Below, in pieces: positions 54,011-62,958 of a DNA stretch of 64,000 nucleotides. The notes beneath the pieces are model-generated. The model did no database searches. It worked only from the letters and a program-made list of their open reading frames with translations, and had not been told where the DNA came from. Within the stretch, counting starts at the first letter, position 1. Every line of letters starts with the position of its first letter. The stretch is from positions 2,108,001-2,172,000 of the forward strand of contig NZ_JABFBC010000001.1 in the NCBI RefSeq assembly GCF_013093415.1, read 5' to 3'. Made by a program: the position numbers and the translations under genes. The DNA comes from Halovulum dunhuangense (lineage in GTDB: Bacteria; Pseudomonadota; Alphaproteobacteria; Rhodobacterales; Rhodobacteraceae).

Positions 54011-54036
54011 AACCCGGCGAGGCAACTCGCCGGGTT
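54011..54036 (+). terminator. hairpin between dctP and dctQ (possible attenuator)
   Basis: AACCCGGCGAG (54011-54021) pairs perfectly with CTCGCCGGGTT (54026-54036), 4-base loop, followed by TCCATC rather than a long T-tract. It lies 26 bases past the dctP stop and would let the binding protein be made in excess of the permease. Confidence 0.65.
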
Positions 54037-54063
54037 TCCATCACAAAGGGAACTCCTGGTGAG

Positions 54064-54648
54064 ATGATCGGTTTCATCCGTTTCGCCGACAGCCTGTCGG
54101 CATGGTTCGGCAAGGCCTTCGCCTGGCTGATCGTTCTGATGGCAGTGGGCACTGGCTATGAAGTGTTCGTTCGCTATGTGCTCAACAGCCCGACCCCCTG
54201 GGCGCTGGATGTGTCCTTCATCATGTATGGCACGCTGTTCATGATGGGGGGCGCCTACACCCTGTCGCGCGGCGGCCATGTGCGGGGCGACTTCCTCTAT
54301 CGGCTGTGGCAGCCCCGCACCCAGGCCAAGGTGGACCTGGTGCTCTACATCCTCTTCTTCTTTCCCGGAGTCACCGCGCTGATCTTCGCGGGCTGGAAAT
54401 ACGCCTCCCGCTCCTGGGGTTATGGCGAGGTTTCGGTGAACAGCCCGGCGGGCATCCCGATCTTCCAGTTCAAGACGGTGATCGTGGCGGCCGGCATCCT
54501 GCTGTTCATCCAGGGCATCGCCCAGGTGTTCCGCTGCATCCACTGCATCCGCACCAACCAGTGGCTGCAGGCCGATGAAGACGTCTTCGAGACCGAAGAC
54601 CTGCTGATGAAACAGGCCAACGAGGCCGAGAAGGGCCATAATCCATGA
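54064..54648 (+). CDS. dctQ: TRAP transporter small permease DctQ
   Basis: A 194-residue membrane protein with four helices. YEVFVRYVLNSPTPWALDVS and later GGHVRGDFLYRL are DctQ hallmarks. The C-terminal cytoplasmic tail is longer than usual and ends with acidic residues. It overlaps dctM by 4 bases. It supports DctM in sodium- or proton-driven uptake. Confidence 0.92.
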   Translation: MIGFIRFADSLSAWFGKAFAWLIVLMAVGTGYEVFVRYVLNSPTPWALDVSFIMYGTLFMMGGAYTLSRGGHVRGDFLYRLWQPRTQAKVDLVLYILFFFPGVTALIFAGWKYASRSWGYGEVSVNSPAGIPIFQFKTVIVAAGILLFIQGIAQVFRCIHCIRTNQWLQADEDVFETEDLLMKQANEAEKGHNP

Positions 54649-56066
54649 CTGACCCTCAAGTCGCCCTGACGATGCTGGGCATCTTCATCTTCATGGTGTT
54701 CCTGGGCTTCCCGATCGCCTTCACCCTGATGGCGATGGGGATCGGCTTCGGCTACTACGCCTATTTCGACGCCGGGCGCATGTGGCGCGGATACAACCGG
54801 CTGGATCCGGAAACCGCCGGATGGTGGGAGTCGACATCCCTGTGGATAGACGGCTTCCTCAACAACCGCATCTTCGACCTGTTCATCAACCAGACATACA
54901 CGGTGATGAGCAACGAGGTGCTGACGGCGGTGCCGCTGTTCCTGTTCATGGGCTACATCGTCGAGCGCGCGAACATCGTGGACAAGCTGTTCGCCACGCT
55001 CAACATCGCGTCCCGCAACGTGCCCGGCTCGATGGGCGTGGCGGCGCTGATCACCTGCGCGCTGTTCGCGACCGCGACCGGGATCGTGGGCGCGGTGGTG
55101 ACGCTGATGGGGCTGCTGGCCCTGCCGGCCATGCTGCGCGCGCGCTACGACAACAGCTTCGCGTCCGGCATCATCTGCGCCGGCGGCACGCTGGGCATCC
55201 TGATCCCGCCCTCGATCATGCTGATCGTCTATGCGGCGGCCTCGGGCGTGTCGATCGTGCGGCTCTACTCGGCGGCGCTGCTTCCGGGTTTCACGCTGGT
55301 GGGCCTGTACCTGATCTACGTCATCGGGCGGTCGATCCTGCAACCGTCCATCGCGCCGAAGCCGACCAGGGAAGAAGTGCCCGAAGTTCCCTTCGCCAAG
55401 CTGATGGCGATGATCGCAACTTCGTTCTTCCCGCTGGCCTTCCTGATCTTCGCGGTGCTGGGCTCGATCCTGTTCGGCCTTGCGACCCCGACCGAGGCCG
55501 CCTCCATCGGGGCGCTGGGCGGGATCCTGCTGGCCTTTGCCTACCGCGCGATGACCTTCCAGCGGATGCGCGAAAGCGTGTACCTCACGGTGCGCACCAC
55601 CGCGATGGTCTGCTGGCTCTTCGTCGGTTCCTACACCTTCTCGTCGGTGTTCTCCTATCTCGGGGGCGAGCACATCATCTCGGAGTTCGTGCAGGGTCTC
55701 GACATCTCGCCGCTGATGTTCCTGCTGCTGGCGCAGCTGATCATCTTCCTGCTCGGCTGGCCGCTGGAATGGTCCGAGATCATCATCATCTTCGTGCCCA
55801 TCTTCCTGCCGCTGCTGCCGCTGTTCGGGATCGATCCGCTGTTCTTCGGCGTGCTGGTGGCGCTCAACCTTCAGACCAGCTTCCTGACCCCGCCGATGGC
55901 GATGTCGGCCTACTACCTGAAGGGGATCGCACCACCCGAGGTGAAGCTGACGCAGATCTTCGCGGGCTGCTTCCCGTTCCTGATCTGCGTGTTCATCTCG
56001 ATGTTCCTGATGTACGCCTTCCCGCAGATCGTCTTCTACCTGCCGGAGCTGTTCTATGGCCGGTAA
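54645..56066 (+). CDS. dctM: TRAP transporter large permease DctM
   Basis: A 473-residue permease with 12 or so helices. LTAVPLFLFMGYIVERANI, LITCALFATATGIVGAVVTLMG, and GGTLGILIPPSIMLIVYAAA are typical. It has an extra loop (about residues 45-80, GRMWRGYNRLDPET region) between the first helices, as in the TakM-type branch. It overlaps the amidase gene by 11 bases, coupling uptake to hydrolysis. Confidence 0.93.
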   Translation: MTDPQVALTMLGIFIFMVFLGFPIAFTLMAMGIGFGYYAYFDAGRMWRGYNRLDPETAGWWESTSLWIDGFLNNRIFDLFINQTYTVMSNEVLTAVPLFLFMGYIVERANIVDKLFATLNIASRNVPGSMGVAALITCALFATATGIVGAVVTLMGLLALPAMLRARYDNSFASGIICAGGTLGILIPPSIMLIVYAAASGVSIVRLYSAALLPGFTLVGLYLIYVIGRSILQPSIAPKPTREEVPEVPFAKLMAMIATSFFPLAFLIFAVLGSILFGLATPTEAASIGALGGILLAFAYRAMTFQRMRESVYLTVRTTAMVCWLFVGSYTFSSVFSYLGGEHIISEFVQGLDISPLMFLLLAQLIIFLLGWPLEWSEIIIIFVPIFLPLLPLFGIDPLFFGVLVALNLQTSFLTPPMAMSAYYLKGIAPPEVKLTQIFAGCFPFLICVFISMFLMYAFPQIVFYLPELFYGR

Positions 56067-57411
56067 GCCGAAGACGGACGCGCTGCTGGACCTGGACGCC
56101 TGCACCCTGCGCGACCGGATCGCATCCGGCGCGCTCAGGGCGGTCCAGCTGGCAGAGGCGTATCTGGAACGGGTGAAGGAGCGCGAGCCGCAGGTGCAGG
56201 CCTTTGCTTGGCACGACCCCGAATTCGTCATGCACCAGGCGCGGGAGCTTGACCGCTTCCGCGCCACGGGCCGGGCGATCGGGCCGCTGCACGGCATTCC
56301 GGTCGCGCTGAAGGACGTGATCGACACGGTCAGGATCCCCACTGAAAACGGCACCGTGCTGGATCAGGGCCGGATCCCCGTGACGGATGCCTTCGTGGTC
56401 GCCCAGCTGAAGAAGGCCGGGGCGATCATCATGGGCAAGACGGTCACGACCGAGCTGGCGTTCCTGAGTCCCGGCAAGACCGTGAACCCGCACGATCCCG
56501 CGCATACGCCGGGCGGCTCCAGTTCCGGTTCCGCGGCGGCGGTGGCGGCGGGCATGGTTCCGCTGGCGGTGGGCACGCAGACCGGCGGCTCGGTGATCCG
56601 CCCGGCCGCCTTCTGCGGGGTGACGGGGTTCAAGCCCAGCTTCGGGCTGATCCCGCGCACGGGCGTCCTGATGCAGTCGCACACGCTGGACACGCTGGGC
56701 GTCTTTGCCCGGACACCGGCGGATGCGGCGCTGCTGGCGGACGCGCTGGCGGGCTATGACGCGCTGGACAAGGCGACCTCCATGGACCCGCATCCGCGGC
56801 TTCTGGACACCACGCTGACCGAACCGCCCGTGAAGCCGACGCTTGCCTTCGTGCGCCCGCCCGGCTGGGCCGATGCCGAACCGCAGACCCGCGCCGCGAT
56901 CGAGGAACTGGCCGAGGCGCTGGGCGAACAGGCCTTCTGGGTCGACCTGCCCCCCGCCTTCAACGAGGCGGCGGCGCTGCGCGAGCGGATCAACTTCGCC
57001 GAGATGGCGAAGTACTACTACCGCTACGCGCGCCAGGGGCTGGACAAGCTGGCCCCCGTGACGCGCGAGGCCATCGAGAAGGGCAGCGCGATCACCGCGC
57101 GCGACTACCTGGCCGCGCTCGACTGGCGCGAGGTGCTCCATGCGGGCCTGGGCGAGATCTTCGAGCGCTGCGATGCGATCGTGACGCCGGCCGCGCCGGG
57201 CCCCGCCCCCGAGGGGCTGGGCAGCACCGGCAATGCCATCTTCAACGGGTTGTGGACCTATGTCGGCACCCCTTCGGTCACCGTTCCCCTGCTTCAGGCA
57301 GAGAACGGGTTGCCGATGGGCGTCCAGCTGTGCGGGCCGCGGTCGGGCGATGCCCGGCTGCTGCGGACCGCGCGCTGGCTGGTCGGCTGGGCCGCGCAAC
57401 AGGACGCGTAA
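56056..57411 (+). CDS. amidase signature family hydrolase
   Basis: A 451-residue amidase. The Ser-cisSer-Lys triad elements are visible: Lys86 in GIPVALKDVID, the GGSSSGSAAAVA loop (about 153-164), and the nucleophile Ser179 in TQTGGSVIRPAAF. It hydrolyses an amide to acid and ammonia or an amine. The gene starts inside the end of dctM, so the substrate is most likely what the TRAP system imports. TRAP systems usually take acids, so an N-acyl amino acid or amide-bearing carboxylate would fit; this is inference. Confidence 0.92.
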   Translation: MAGKPKTDALLDLDACTLRDRIASGALRAVQLAEAYLERVKEREPQVQAFAWHDPEFVMHQARELDRFRATGRAIGPLHGIPVALKDVIDTVRIPTENGTVLDQGRIPVTDAFVVAQLKKAGAIIMGKTVTTELAFLSPGKTVNPHDPAHTPGGSSSGSAAAVAAGMVPLAVGTQTGGSVIRPAAFCGVTGFKPSFGLIPRTGVLMQSHTLDTLGVFARTPADAALLADALAGYDALDKATSMDPHPRLLDTTLTEPPVKPTLAFVRPPGWADAEPQTRAAIEELAEALGEQAFWVDLPPAFNEAAALRERINFAEMAKYYYRYARQGLDKLAPVTREAIEKGSAITARDYLAALDWREVLHAGLGEIFERCDAIVTPAAPGPAPEGLGSTGNAIFNGLWTYVGTPSVTVPLLQAENGLPMGVQLCGPRSGDARLLRTARWLVGWAAQQDA

Positions 57412-57424
57412 GGGAGACGCTGAC

Positions 57425-57583
57425 ATGAACAAGCTGATGGCCCTGCTGGCCTTTGCCGTGCTGACCGGCTTTCTGGCGATCCTCGCCATCTGGGTGCCGC
57501 GCGTCGACCTGATCGCGGTGATCGCCCTGACGATCGCGCTGGTCGGCTACGACTTCCTGCGATCGGCCCGCGACAAGGGCTGA
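57425..57583 (+). CDS. small membrane protein at the end of the TRAP-amidase operon (52 aa)
   Basis: A 52-residue protein with two hydrophobic helices (about 4-20 and 24-42) and a short polar tail (RSARDKG). It starts 13 bp after the amidase stop, with AGGGAGA in front of the ATG. No family is recognised. Its position suggests it is an accessory part of the transporter or a small membrane regulator. Confidence 0.65.
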   Translation: MNKLMALLAFAVLTGFLAILAIWVPRVDLIAVIALTIALVGYDFLRSARDKG

Positions 57584-57593
57584 GCCGAAGTTC

Positions 57594-57618
57594 AGGGCGG
57601 CGCAGGCTGTGCCGCCCT
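57594..57618. terminator. hairpin between convergent 52-aa protein and ynjD-like genes
   Basis: AGGGCGGCGCA (57594-57604) pairs with TGTGCCGCCCT (57608-57618) with one G-T pair and a 3-base loop. It abuts the end of the ynjD-like gene and lies 10 bp past the small-protein stop. Confidence 0.6.
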
Positions 57619-58255
57619 ACCCCACCCGCAGGATCGGCCCGCCGGCGGCCTGCGCATCCTCCAGATCATGCGTGACCATCAGGCAGGGCAGCCGCTGCTG
57701 CCGCACATGGTCGAGCACCTGCGCCCGGATCTGCGCCCGGAGCGCCGCATCGAGGCCGGAGAACGGCTCGTCCAGCAGCACCGCCCGCGGTTCCGACAGC
57801 AGCATCCGCATCAGGGCGACCCGGGCGCGCTGCCCGCCGGACAGCGTGGCCGGGTCGCGGTCGGCAAAGCCCGCAAGCCCCACCTCGCTCAGCGCCGCCC
57901 CGATCCGTGCGGCCCGCGCCGCGCGCCCCTCGATGCGGGGATGCAGCCCGAAGGCCAGGTTCTCGCCCACCGAAAGATGCGGGAAGAGCAGGTGATCCTG
58001 GAACAGGATGCCGATGCGCCGCGCCTCGGGCCGCAACCCCGACAGGTCGTGCCCGTCGATGCGCACCTGTCCCGCTGTCTCGAACTCGGGCGCAAGCGTT
58101 CCGGTGACAAGCGCCAGCAGGCTCGACTTGCCCGAACCCGACGGCCCCATGACGGTCGTCACCTCTCCCGGCCGGATCAGCGTGTCGAGCGAGATCAGCG
58201 CCCGTCCCCGCAGGTTGATCCGCACATGATCCAGCCGCAGACCCGCCTCAGCCAT
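57617..58255 (-). CDS. ynjD: ABC transporter ATPase, YnjD-like
   Basis: A 212-residue ATPase. Walker A MGPSGSGKSSLLALV, signature LSGGQRARVALMRML, Walker B VLLDEPFSGLDAALR, H-loop VTHDLEDA. The short form with no C-terminal domain matches YnjD/ThiQ. It overlaps the permease gene by 8 bases. It is the last gene of the six-gene leftward operon. Confidence 0.88.
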   Translation of the reverse strand: MAEAGLRLDHVRINLRGRALISLDTLIRPGEVTTVMGPSGSGKSSLLALVTGTLAPEFETAGQVRIDGHDLSGLRPEARRIGILFQDHLLFPHLSVGENLAFGLHPRIEGRAARAARIGAALSEVGLAGFADRDPATLSGGQRARVALMRMLLSEPRAVLLDEPFSGLDAALRAQIRAQVLDHVRQQRLPCLMVTHDLEDAQAAGGPILRVG

Positions 58256-59987
58256 GTCTCAGCCCTCGCCGGTTGCGGAACACCAGCGCCGGTATGGCCA
58301 GCGCCAGGCCGAAGGGCAAGAGCGCCAGCAGCGTCTGAAGGATGCCGAAGACACCGATCGCCCGCCGGTCGCCGCCCGCGGCCAGCGCCACCGCCTCGGT
58401 CGTCAGCGTACCGACCCGCCCGCCGCCGATCAGCAGCGTGGGCAGGTACTGGCCCACCGACACCGCCATCCCCACCGCCGCCGCCGTCAGCACGGCGCGC
58501 AGCAGCATCGGCAGCCGCACGCGCCACAGAACCCCCGCAGGCCCCGCGCCAAGACTGCCCGCGACCACGGCGTAGCGCCGATCCCAGGCCCGCCACGGGT
58601 CCGACAGCGACAGGAAGACATACGGCAGCACGAACACCAGATGCGCGGCGATCACCGGCAGGACACCCTCCGCCCCGCCGATCCCCAGCAGGAAGAACTG
58701 AAGCCCCGGCAGGAATGCCGCCTGGGGGATCAGCAGCGGCAGGTACAGAAGCAGCAGCGCCCCTTGCCCCGGACGCGCACCGCGCCGCGTCTCGGACTCG
58801 AGGCAGCCGATGGTCAGGACCAGCGCCAGCGCGGTTGCGATCACGGCGATCAGGATGGTCTGCGTCCCGGTATCGGCCAGGGTGGAGCCGTGGCGCATCC
58901 AGCTGCGCAGGGTGAAGCCCTCCGGCAGAAGGTCGGGATAGGACCAGCGCGCGGCCAGCGACCAGACCCCCAGCGCCACGAGGCCAAGCAGCACGGCAAG
59001 CGCCGAGCCGGCGCCAAGCGCGAGCCCCGCGCCGCGCGCCAGCGGATCGATTGACAGGCCCCGCCGCCCGGCCGCGATACGCCGCCGGCCGAACCGGGCA
59101 AGCGCCCGCTCGCCCAGCCGCCAGAGCAGAAGAGCGCCCAGCACCAGCGCCAGTTGCAGAAGCGCCGCCGCCGCCGCGCATTGGCGCATGGTCAGGTCCG
59201 GGTCGTTCATCCAGCGCAGGATCTGCACCGAAAGCGTGGGCGGCGTGTTGGGGCCCAGGATCATCGCCACGTCCACCACCGACATGGAATAGGCCAGCAC
59301 CACATAGACCGGCAGCCGGATCTGCGCATAGACCGCCGGGAACACCGCCTTGAGCCAGCCATTGACCCGGCCATAGCCCAGCGAACGGGCAACCGTCAGC
59401 CGCGCGTCCGCCTGCGCCTGCGGCAGGGCGGCAAGCGTCATCAGCAGCAGGAACGGCACCTCCTTGGCGACCAGCCCCGCGACCAGGCTCAGACCCCAGG
59501 GATCCTGCAGGATCAACAGGTCGGGCGGCTGCTCCCACCCGGTGGCCCAGGGCGAGACGCTGCGCACCAGCCAGCCCGAGGGGGCGATCAGGAAGGCAAG
59601 CCCGAAGGCGGCGGCGGCATGCGGCACCGACAGAAGCGGCGACAGCAGCCTCTCGATCAGGCGAAAGGCACGGGTTCCCGCAAGACCCGCGACCAGCAGC
59701 ACGGTCACCGCCAGCGCAAGCGACGTGGCCAGCAGCCCGGTGGTCACGCTCAGCCTGGCGGCCTGCGGCAGCCCGGGCCAGTCGAACACCATGCCAAAGG
59801 GCGCAAGGCCGAGCGTAGTCGCGCCGACCGAGGGCATGTAGCCGATCGCCGGCAGCAGCGTGAACAGAAGGCCCGCGGCCACGGGCCCGAGCATCAGGAA
59901 AAGCGTCAGGCCCGGCACCCATGCAAGGCGGGCGGGCCGGCGCGGGCCGCCCCGGGACGCCGTGCGCTCTGCCCCGACCAGCGTCAA
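58248..59987 (-). CDS. ynjC: ABC transporter double permease, YnjC-like
   Basis: A 579-residue protein with two fused permease units (12 or so helices), as in ThiP and YnjC. EAA-type loops appear twice (ARSLGYGRVNGWLKAVFPAVYAQ and AGSLGAGPAGVLWRVRLPMLL). The best start is a TTG at 59987, 7 bp after the ynjB stop; no ATG is suitably placed, so the exact start is open. The family's transported substrate is unknown. Confidence 0.87.
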   Translation of the reverse strand: MTLVGAERTASRGGPRRPARLAWVPGLTLFLMLGPVAAGLLFTLLPAIGYMPSVGATTLGLAPFGMVFDWPGLPQAARLSVTTGLLATSLALAVTVLLVAGLAGTRAFRLIERLLSPLLSVPHAAAAFGLAFLIAPSGWLVRSVSPWATGWEQPPDLLILQDPWGLSLVAGLVAKEVPFLLLMTLAALPQAQADARLTVARSLGYGRVNGWLKAVFPAVYAQIRLPVYVVLAYSMSVVDVAMILGPNTPPTLSVQILRWMNDPDLTMRQCAAAAALLQLALVLGALLLWRLGERALARFGRRRIAAGRRGLSIDPLARGAGLALGAGSALAVLLGLVALGVWSLAARWSYPDLLPEGFTLRSWMRHGSTLADTGTQTILIAVIATALALVLTIGCLESETRRGARPGQGALLLLYLPLLIPQAAFLPGLQFFLLGIGGAEGVLPVIAAHLVFVLPYVFLSLSDPWRAWDRRYAVVAGSLGAGPAGVLWRVRLPMLLRAVLTAAAVGMAVSVGQYLPTLLIGGGRVGTLTTEAVALAAGGDRRAIGVFGILQTLLALLPFGLALAIPALVFRNRRGLRHG

Positions 59988-59994
59988 TCCCGGC

Positions 59995-61194
59995 TCACTG
60001 CACCACGCCGTAGCGGGTGATCCAGTCCTGCTCGATCCGGGTCATCCAGCTCGGATGCGGCTCGGCCTGCGCAGGCCCCAGTTCCGCGGGGCTGAGCGTG
60101 GCGATGCCCAGGTCCAGCGCGGCGAAGGCGGCGCGGTCCGCCTGCGCCAGCTTGTCCATCGCCAGCACCGTGCCGTAGCCCAGGATGGCGGGATCCTGCG
60201 CGCGCAGCTGCGCCTCGGGCGAGAGAATGAAATCGGCCACCACCATCGCACCGGCCTTCGCGCCGGAATTGTAGGGGATGGCAAGAAAGCTTGCATTGCC
60301 CAGCGTGCCCTTGTCGAGAACGAAGGTCCGGGCGGTTTCCGGCAGCTGGAAATTCGCGATGGCCGCCGTCGCCTCGCCCGGGCTGAACGAGATCGCCAGG
60401 TCCACCTCGCCGTCCGAGATCAGTTCCAGCTGGCGCGGCCCGGTCTGCGGATAGGCCCGCCCCTCGCGCCACAGAAGCGGCGTCAACGCGTCCATGAACT
60501 CCCAGAGCGGCGCGGTCACGCCCTCGTAGTCGGCCTGGTCCACCGGCGCCTGCAACGGTGCGGGATCGTCCATCAGGTCGATCAGCGCCTGCTTGAGAAA
60601 GGTCGAGCCAAGGAAATCGGGCGGCTGGGGAAAGGTGAAGCGCCCCGGATTGGCGCGCGCCCAGTCGAGAAGTTCCGCCATGGTGCCAAGCGCATCGGGC
60701 ATCCGCGCGGTGTCGTGGATGAACACCACCTGCGCCATCGCCCAGGGGCTTTCGTAACCTTCCGTCGGCACGGTGAAGTCGGTCAGCACCGTCTTGCCCT
60801 CGACATCGACATATTGCCAGTTGGGCAGCGCCTGGGCGAAGGGGCCGAACAGAAGCCCCGCCTCCTTCATCGAGGCGAAGTTCGCGCCGTTGATCCAGAC
60901 GAGATCCACCGCCCCGTCGTCGTCCTGGCCGGCCGCGCGTTCGGCCAGCACCCGGCTGACCGCCTCGGCGGTGTCCGAGAGCTTCACATGCGCAAGCGTG
61001 ACGCCGTATTCGCCGGCCACCCGGTCGCCCACCCAGGCGATGAAATCGTTGGTCGTGGTCGAGCCGCCCCAGGCGTGCCAATAGACGGTCTGGCCGCGCG
61101 CCTCTTCCAGCACCGCGTCCCAGTTCGCGGGATCGGGATCGGCCAGCGCCGGCAGCGCCGAAAGCGTCATCAGGGTCGCAAGGATCTTCTTCAT
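59995..61194 (-). CDS. ynjB: ABC transporter substrate-binding protein, YnjB-like
   Basis: A 399-residue periplasmic protein with signal peptide (MKKILATLMTLSALPALADP). The mature start DPDPANWDAVLEEARGQTVYWHAWGGS is the YnjB pattern. ISFSPGEATAAIANFQLP and GNASFLAIPYNSGAKAG lie in the ligand lobes. The ligand of this family is not established. It follows the phosphotransferase gene by 34 bp. Confidence 0.88.
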   Translation of the reverse strand: MKKILATLMTLSALPALADPDPANWDAVLEEARGQTVYWHAWGGSTTTNDFIAWVGDRVAGEYGVTLAHVKLSDTAEAVSRVLAERAAGQDDDGAVDLVWINGANFASMKEAGLLFGPFAQALPNWQYVDVEGKTVLTDFTVPTEGYESPWAMAQVVFIHDTARMPDALGTMAELLDWARANPGRFTFPQPPDFLGSTFLKQALIDLMDDPAPLQAPVDQADYEGVTAPLWEFMDALTPLLWREGRAYPQTGPRQLELISDGEVDLAISFSPGEATAAIANFQLPETARTFVLDKGTLGNASFLAIPYNSGAKAGAMVVADFILSPEAQLRAQDPAILGYGTVLAMDKLAQADRAAFAALDLGIATLSPAELGPAQAEPHPSWMTRIEQDWITRYGVVQ

Positions 61195-61228
61195 TCATCC
61201 TACCTGTCGTTGGGGCCGCGCCCCGATT

Positions 61229-61852
61229 TCATTCCTTCGGTGCCTGGTCGGCAAAGAGCTTGCGCGCCAGCAGCAGCCGCGAGGCGGCGGTCACGAAGCA
61301 AAGCGCACCAAAGGCCCAGGCCAGCGGCGCGAACCAGCCCGGAGCGAGGCACAGCGCCACGAAGAACAGGATCGTCTCTGTCCCCTCCAGCAGCCCGCCG
61401 GTGAAATAAAGCGATTTCACCCCCCGCGCATCGGTCCGCATCCGCCTTTTCTCCGCCAGCACCGCAAAGCCCAGGAAGCTTGCGCCGTTGAAATAGAAAC
61501 TGGTCAGAAGAAACGCGCCGGCGGCGGCGTTGGTTTCAGGATCGGCCCAGACAAAGGCCATGGGCACCGCGCCGTAGAACAGGAAATCGCAGGCGATATC
61601 CAGGTAGCCGCCGAAATCCGTGCGCCGCGTGGCCCGCGCGATGGCGCCGTCCAGCCCGTCCGCCAGCCGGCCGAGCAGAAGCGGCAGCAGCGCCAGCGTG
61701 AACCAGCCCAGCGCGATGAACCCCGCCGACAGAAGCCCCAGCGCCAGCCCCGCCAGCGTTACCGCGTCCGCCCCCACCCCGCGCCGCGCCAGCGCCCGGC
61801 CCAGCGCGTCGAGCGGCGGGTCGATCAGGCGGCGTGCGGCGGCATCGAGCAT
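61229..61852 (-). CDS. ynjF: CDP-alcohol phosphatidyltransferase family protein, YnjF-like
   Basis: A 207-residue membrane enzyme with about six helices. The catalytic motif DGLDGAIARATRR...GGYLDIACD has the four Asp residues of the CDP-alcohol phosphotransferase family. These enzymes swap CMP for an alcohol to make phospholipids or related compounds. YnjF in E. coli is next to YnjBCD, and here the same linkage recurs. GGGAA lies 6 bases before the ATG at 61852; the ATG at 61858 is too close to it. Confidence 0.88.
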   Translation of the reverse strand: MLDAAARRLIDPPLDALGRALARRGVGADAVTLAGLALGLLSAGFIALGWFTLALLPLLLGRLADGLDGAIARATRRTDFGGYLDIACDFLFYGAVPMAFVWADPETNAAAGAFLLTSFYFNGASFLGFAVLAEKRRMRTDARGVKSLYFTGGLLEGTETILFFVALCLAPGWFAPLAWAFGALCFVTAASRLLLARKLFADQAPKE

Positions 61853-61935
61853 CGGCATTTCCCGGAACGTGGCCCGATGGTTGTCGCGCGGGGCGCGGGA
61901 AAAGGCAATTTCCCCTACGCCAAAGTGATGCGGGT

Positions 61936-62913
61936 TCAGACCGTCTCGGGCGTGTAGATGGCGCGGCTGTCCTCGACGAAGGCGTGCATGTCCAGCGGCC
62001 AGCACGCGCGCGGCCAGCGCAGTTCCATCAGCCCTTGCGCGGGGCGGTACACGGCGGTGTAGAGCGTGCCGAACCCCTGCGCGAAGGCCGAGGAATAGAG
62101 CGGCGGCTTCAGGAACGCGCCGATGAACTTCTCGACCGGCTCCACATGCAGGGTCAGGCGTTGCAGCAGGTAGCGCTCGCGCTCGACCGTGGCGGTAAAG
62201 CGGGCGTGGCTCATCCACTCCACCCGTTCCTGGTGGTTGGTGGCCACCGCGGCATGGGTGATCTGCGCCGGGCGGTCCGGCCCCATCAGCGCCGTCAGGA
62301 AGCGGCGCTTCCTGTCCACGACCGTCACGTTGTAGCTCATGTGGGTGGGGATGCGCGCCAGCGCGCGGCCGGCCTCTTCCGCCGTCTCGCAGGTCTGAAG
62401 GACATAGCGCAGGATCAGCGGCACGCCGAAGCCGTCGCCCACCACGCGCCGCCCGCCAAAGGTCAGCGACACGGCAAGACCCGCGTCGTTCATGCCGTCG
62501 ACCAGCCCCCACAGCCCGTCCGAGGTGCCCAGCACCGTGCGCCCCTGCCATTCGGTGCGCATCACGAGGCTGTCGAAGGCGGTGGCGCTGTAGTCGTAGT
62601 TGCGCACCAGCACCGGCTCTTCGCCGGGCCAGATCGCCTGGCTGCACCCCGACAGGTAGGGCGGCGGGCAATGGAAACTGAGAAACCGCGCCGCATGGTC
62701 CGAGCCGCCCGCAAGCGCGCAAAGCTCTTCATAGAGCGGCAGGATCTCGGGCATGTGGGCGCGCAGGGCCTGAACCCCGTCCCAGTATGTGGGGCGGGCA
62801 TCCTCGCCCTCGCGCAGCCACCAGCGGTGATAATCGGGCCAGTATTCGTGGAACAGCGCGGCCCATTTCGGGCCGGGCTGCGCCTCGTCCACGGCCCGCC
62901 AGTGCATCTTCAT
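61936..62913 (-). CDS. C45-family autoproteolytic acyltransferase/hydrolase
   Basis: A 325-residue Ntn-hydrolase. The cleavage and nucleophile site is at Gly89-Cys90 (LSGCSQAIWPGEEP), followed by VLVRNYDYSAT and SDGLWGLVDGMNDAGLAVSL. This is the pattern of the acyl-CoA:6-aminopenicillanate acyltransferase/beta-alanyl-dopamine hydrolase family, which cleaves itself and then makes or breaks amide bonds. It sits between an ATP-grasp ligase and a phosphotransferase in one operon. It starts 45 bp after the ATP-grasp stop. Confidence 0.82.
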   Translation of the reverse strand: MKMHWRAVDEAQPGPKWAALFHEYWPDYHRWWLREGEDARPTYWDGVQALRAHMPEILPLYEELCALAGGSDHAARFLSFHCPPPYLSGCSQAIWPGEEPVLVRNYDYSATAFDSLVMRTEWQGRTVLGTSDGLWGLVDGMNDAGLAVSLTFGGRRVVGDGFGVPLILRYVLQTCETAEEAGRALARIPTHMSYNVTVVDRKRRFLTALMGPDRPAQITHAAVATNHQERVEWMSHARFTATVERERYLLQRLTLHVEPVEKFIGAFLKPPLYSSAFAQGFGTLYTAVYRPAQGLMELRWPRACWPLDMHAFVEDSRAIYTPETV

Positions 62914-62958
62914 TCGGCCCCCATGGGTGGGGCCCGTTCTGCCGGACCCCTTCTTTCC

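Noticed and set aside
54420-56354. A 644-codon minus-strand frame opposite dctM and the amidase
   Set aside because: Low-complexity Arg/Gln/His/Glu translation and no conserved motif; it mirrors the dctQ/dctM/amidase genes.
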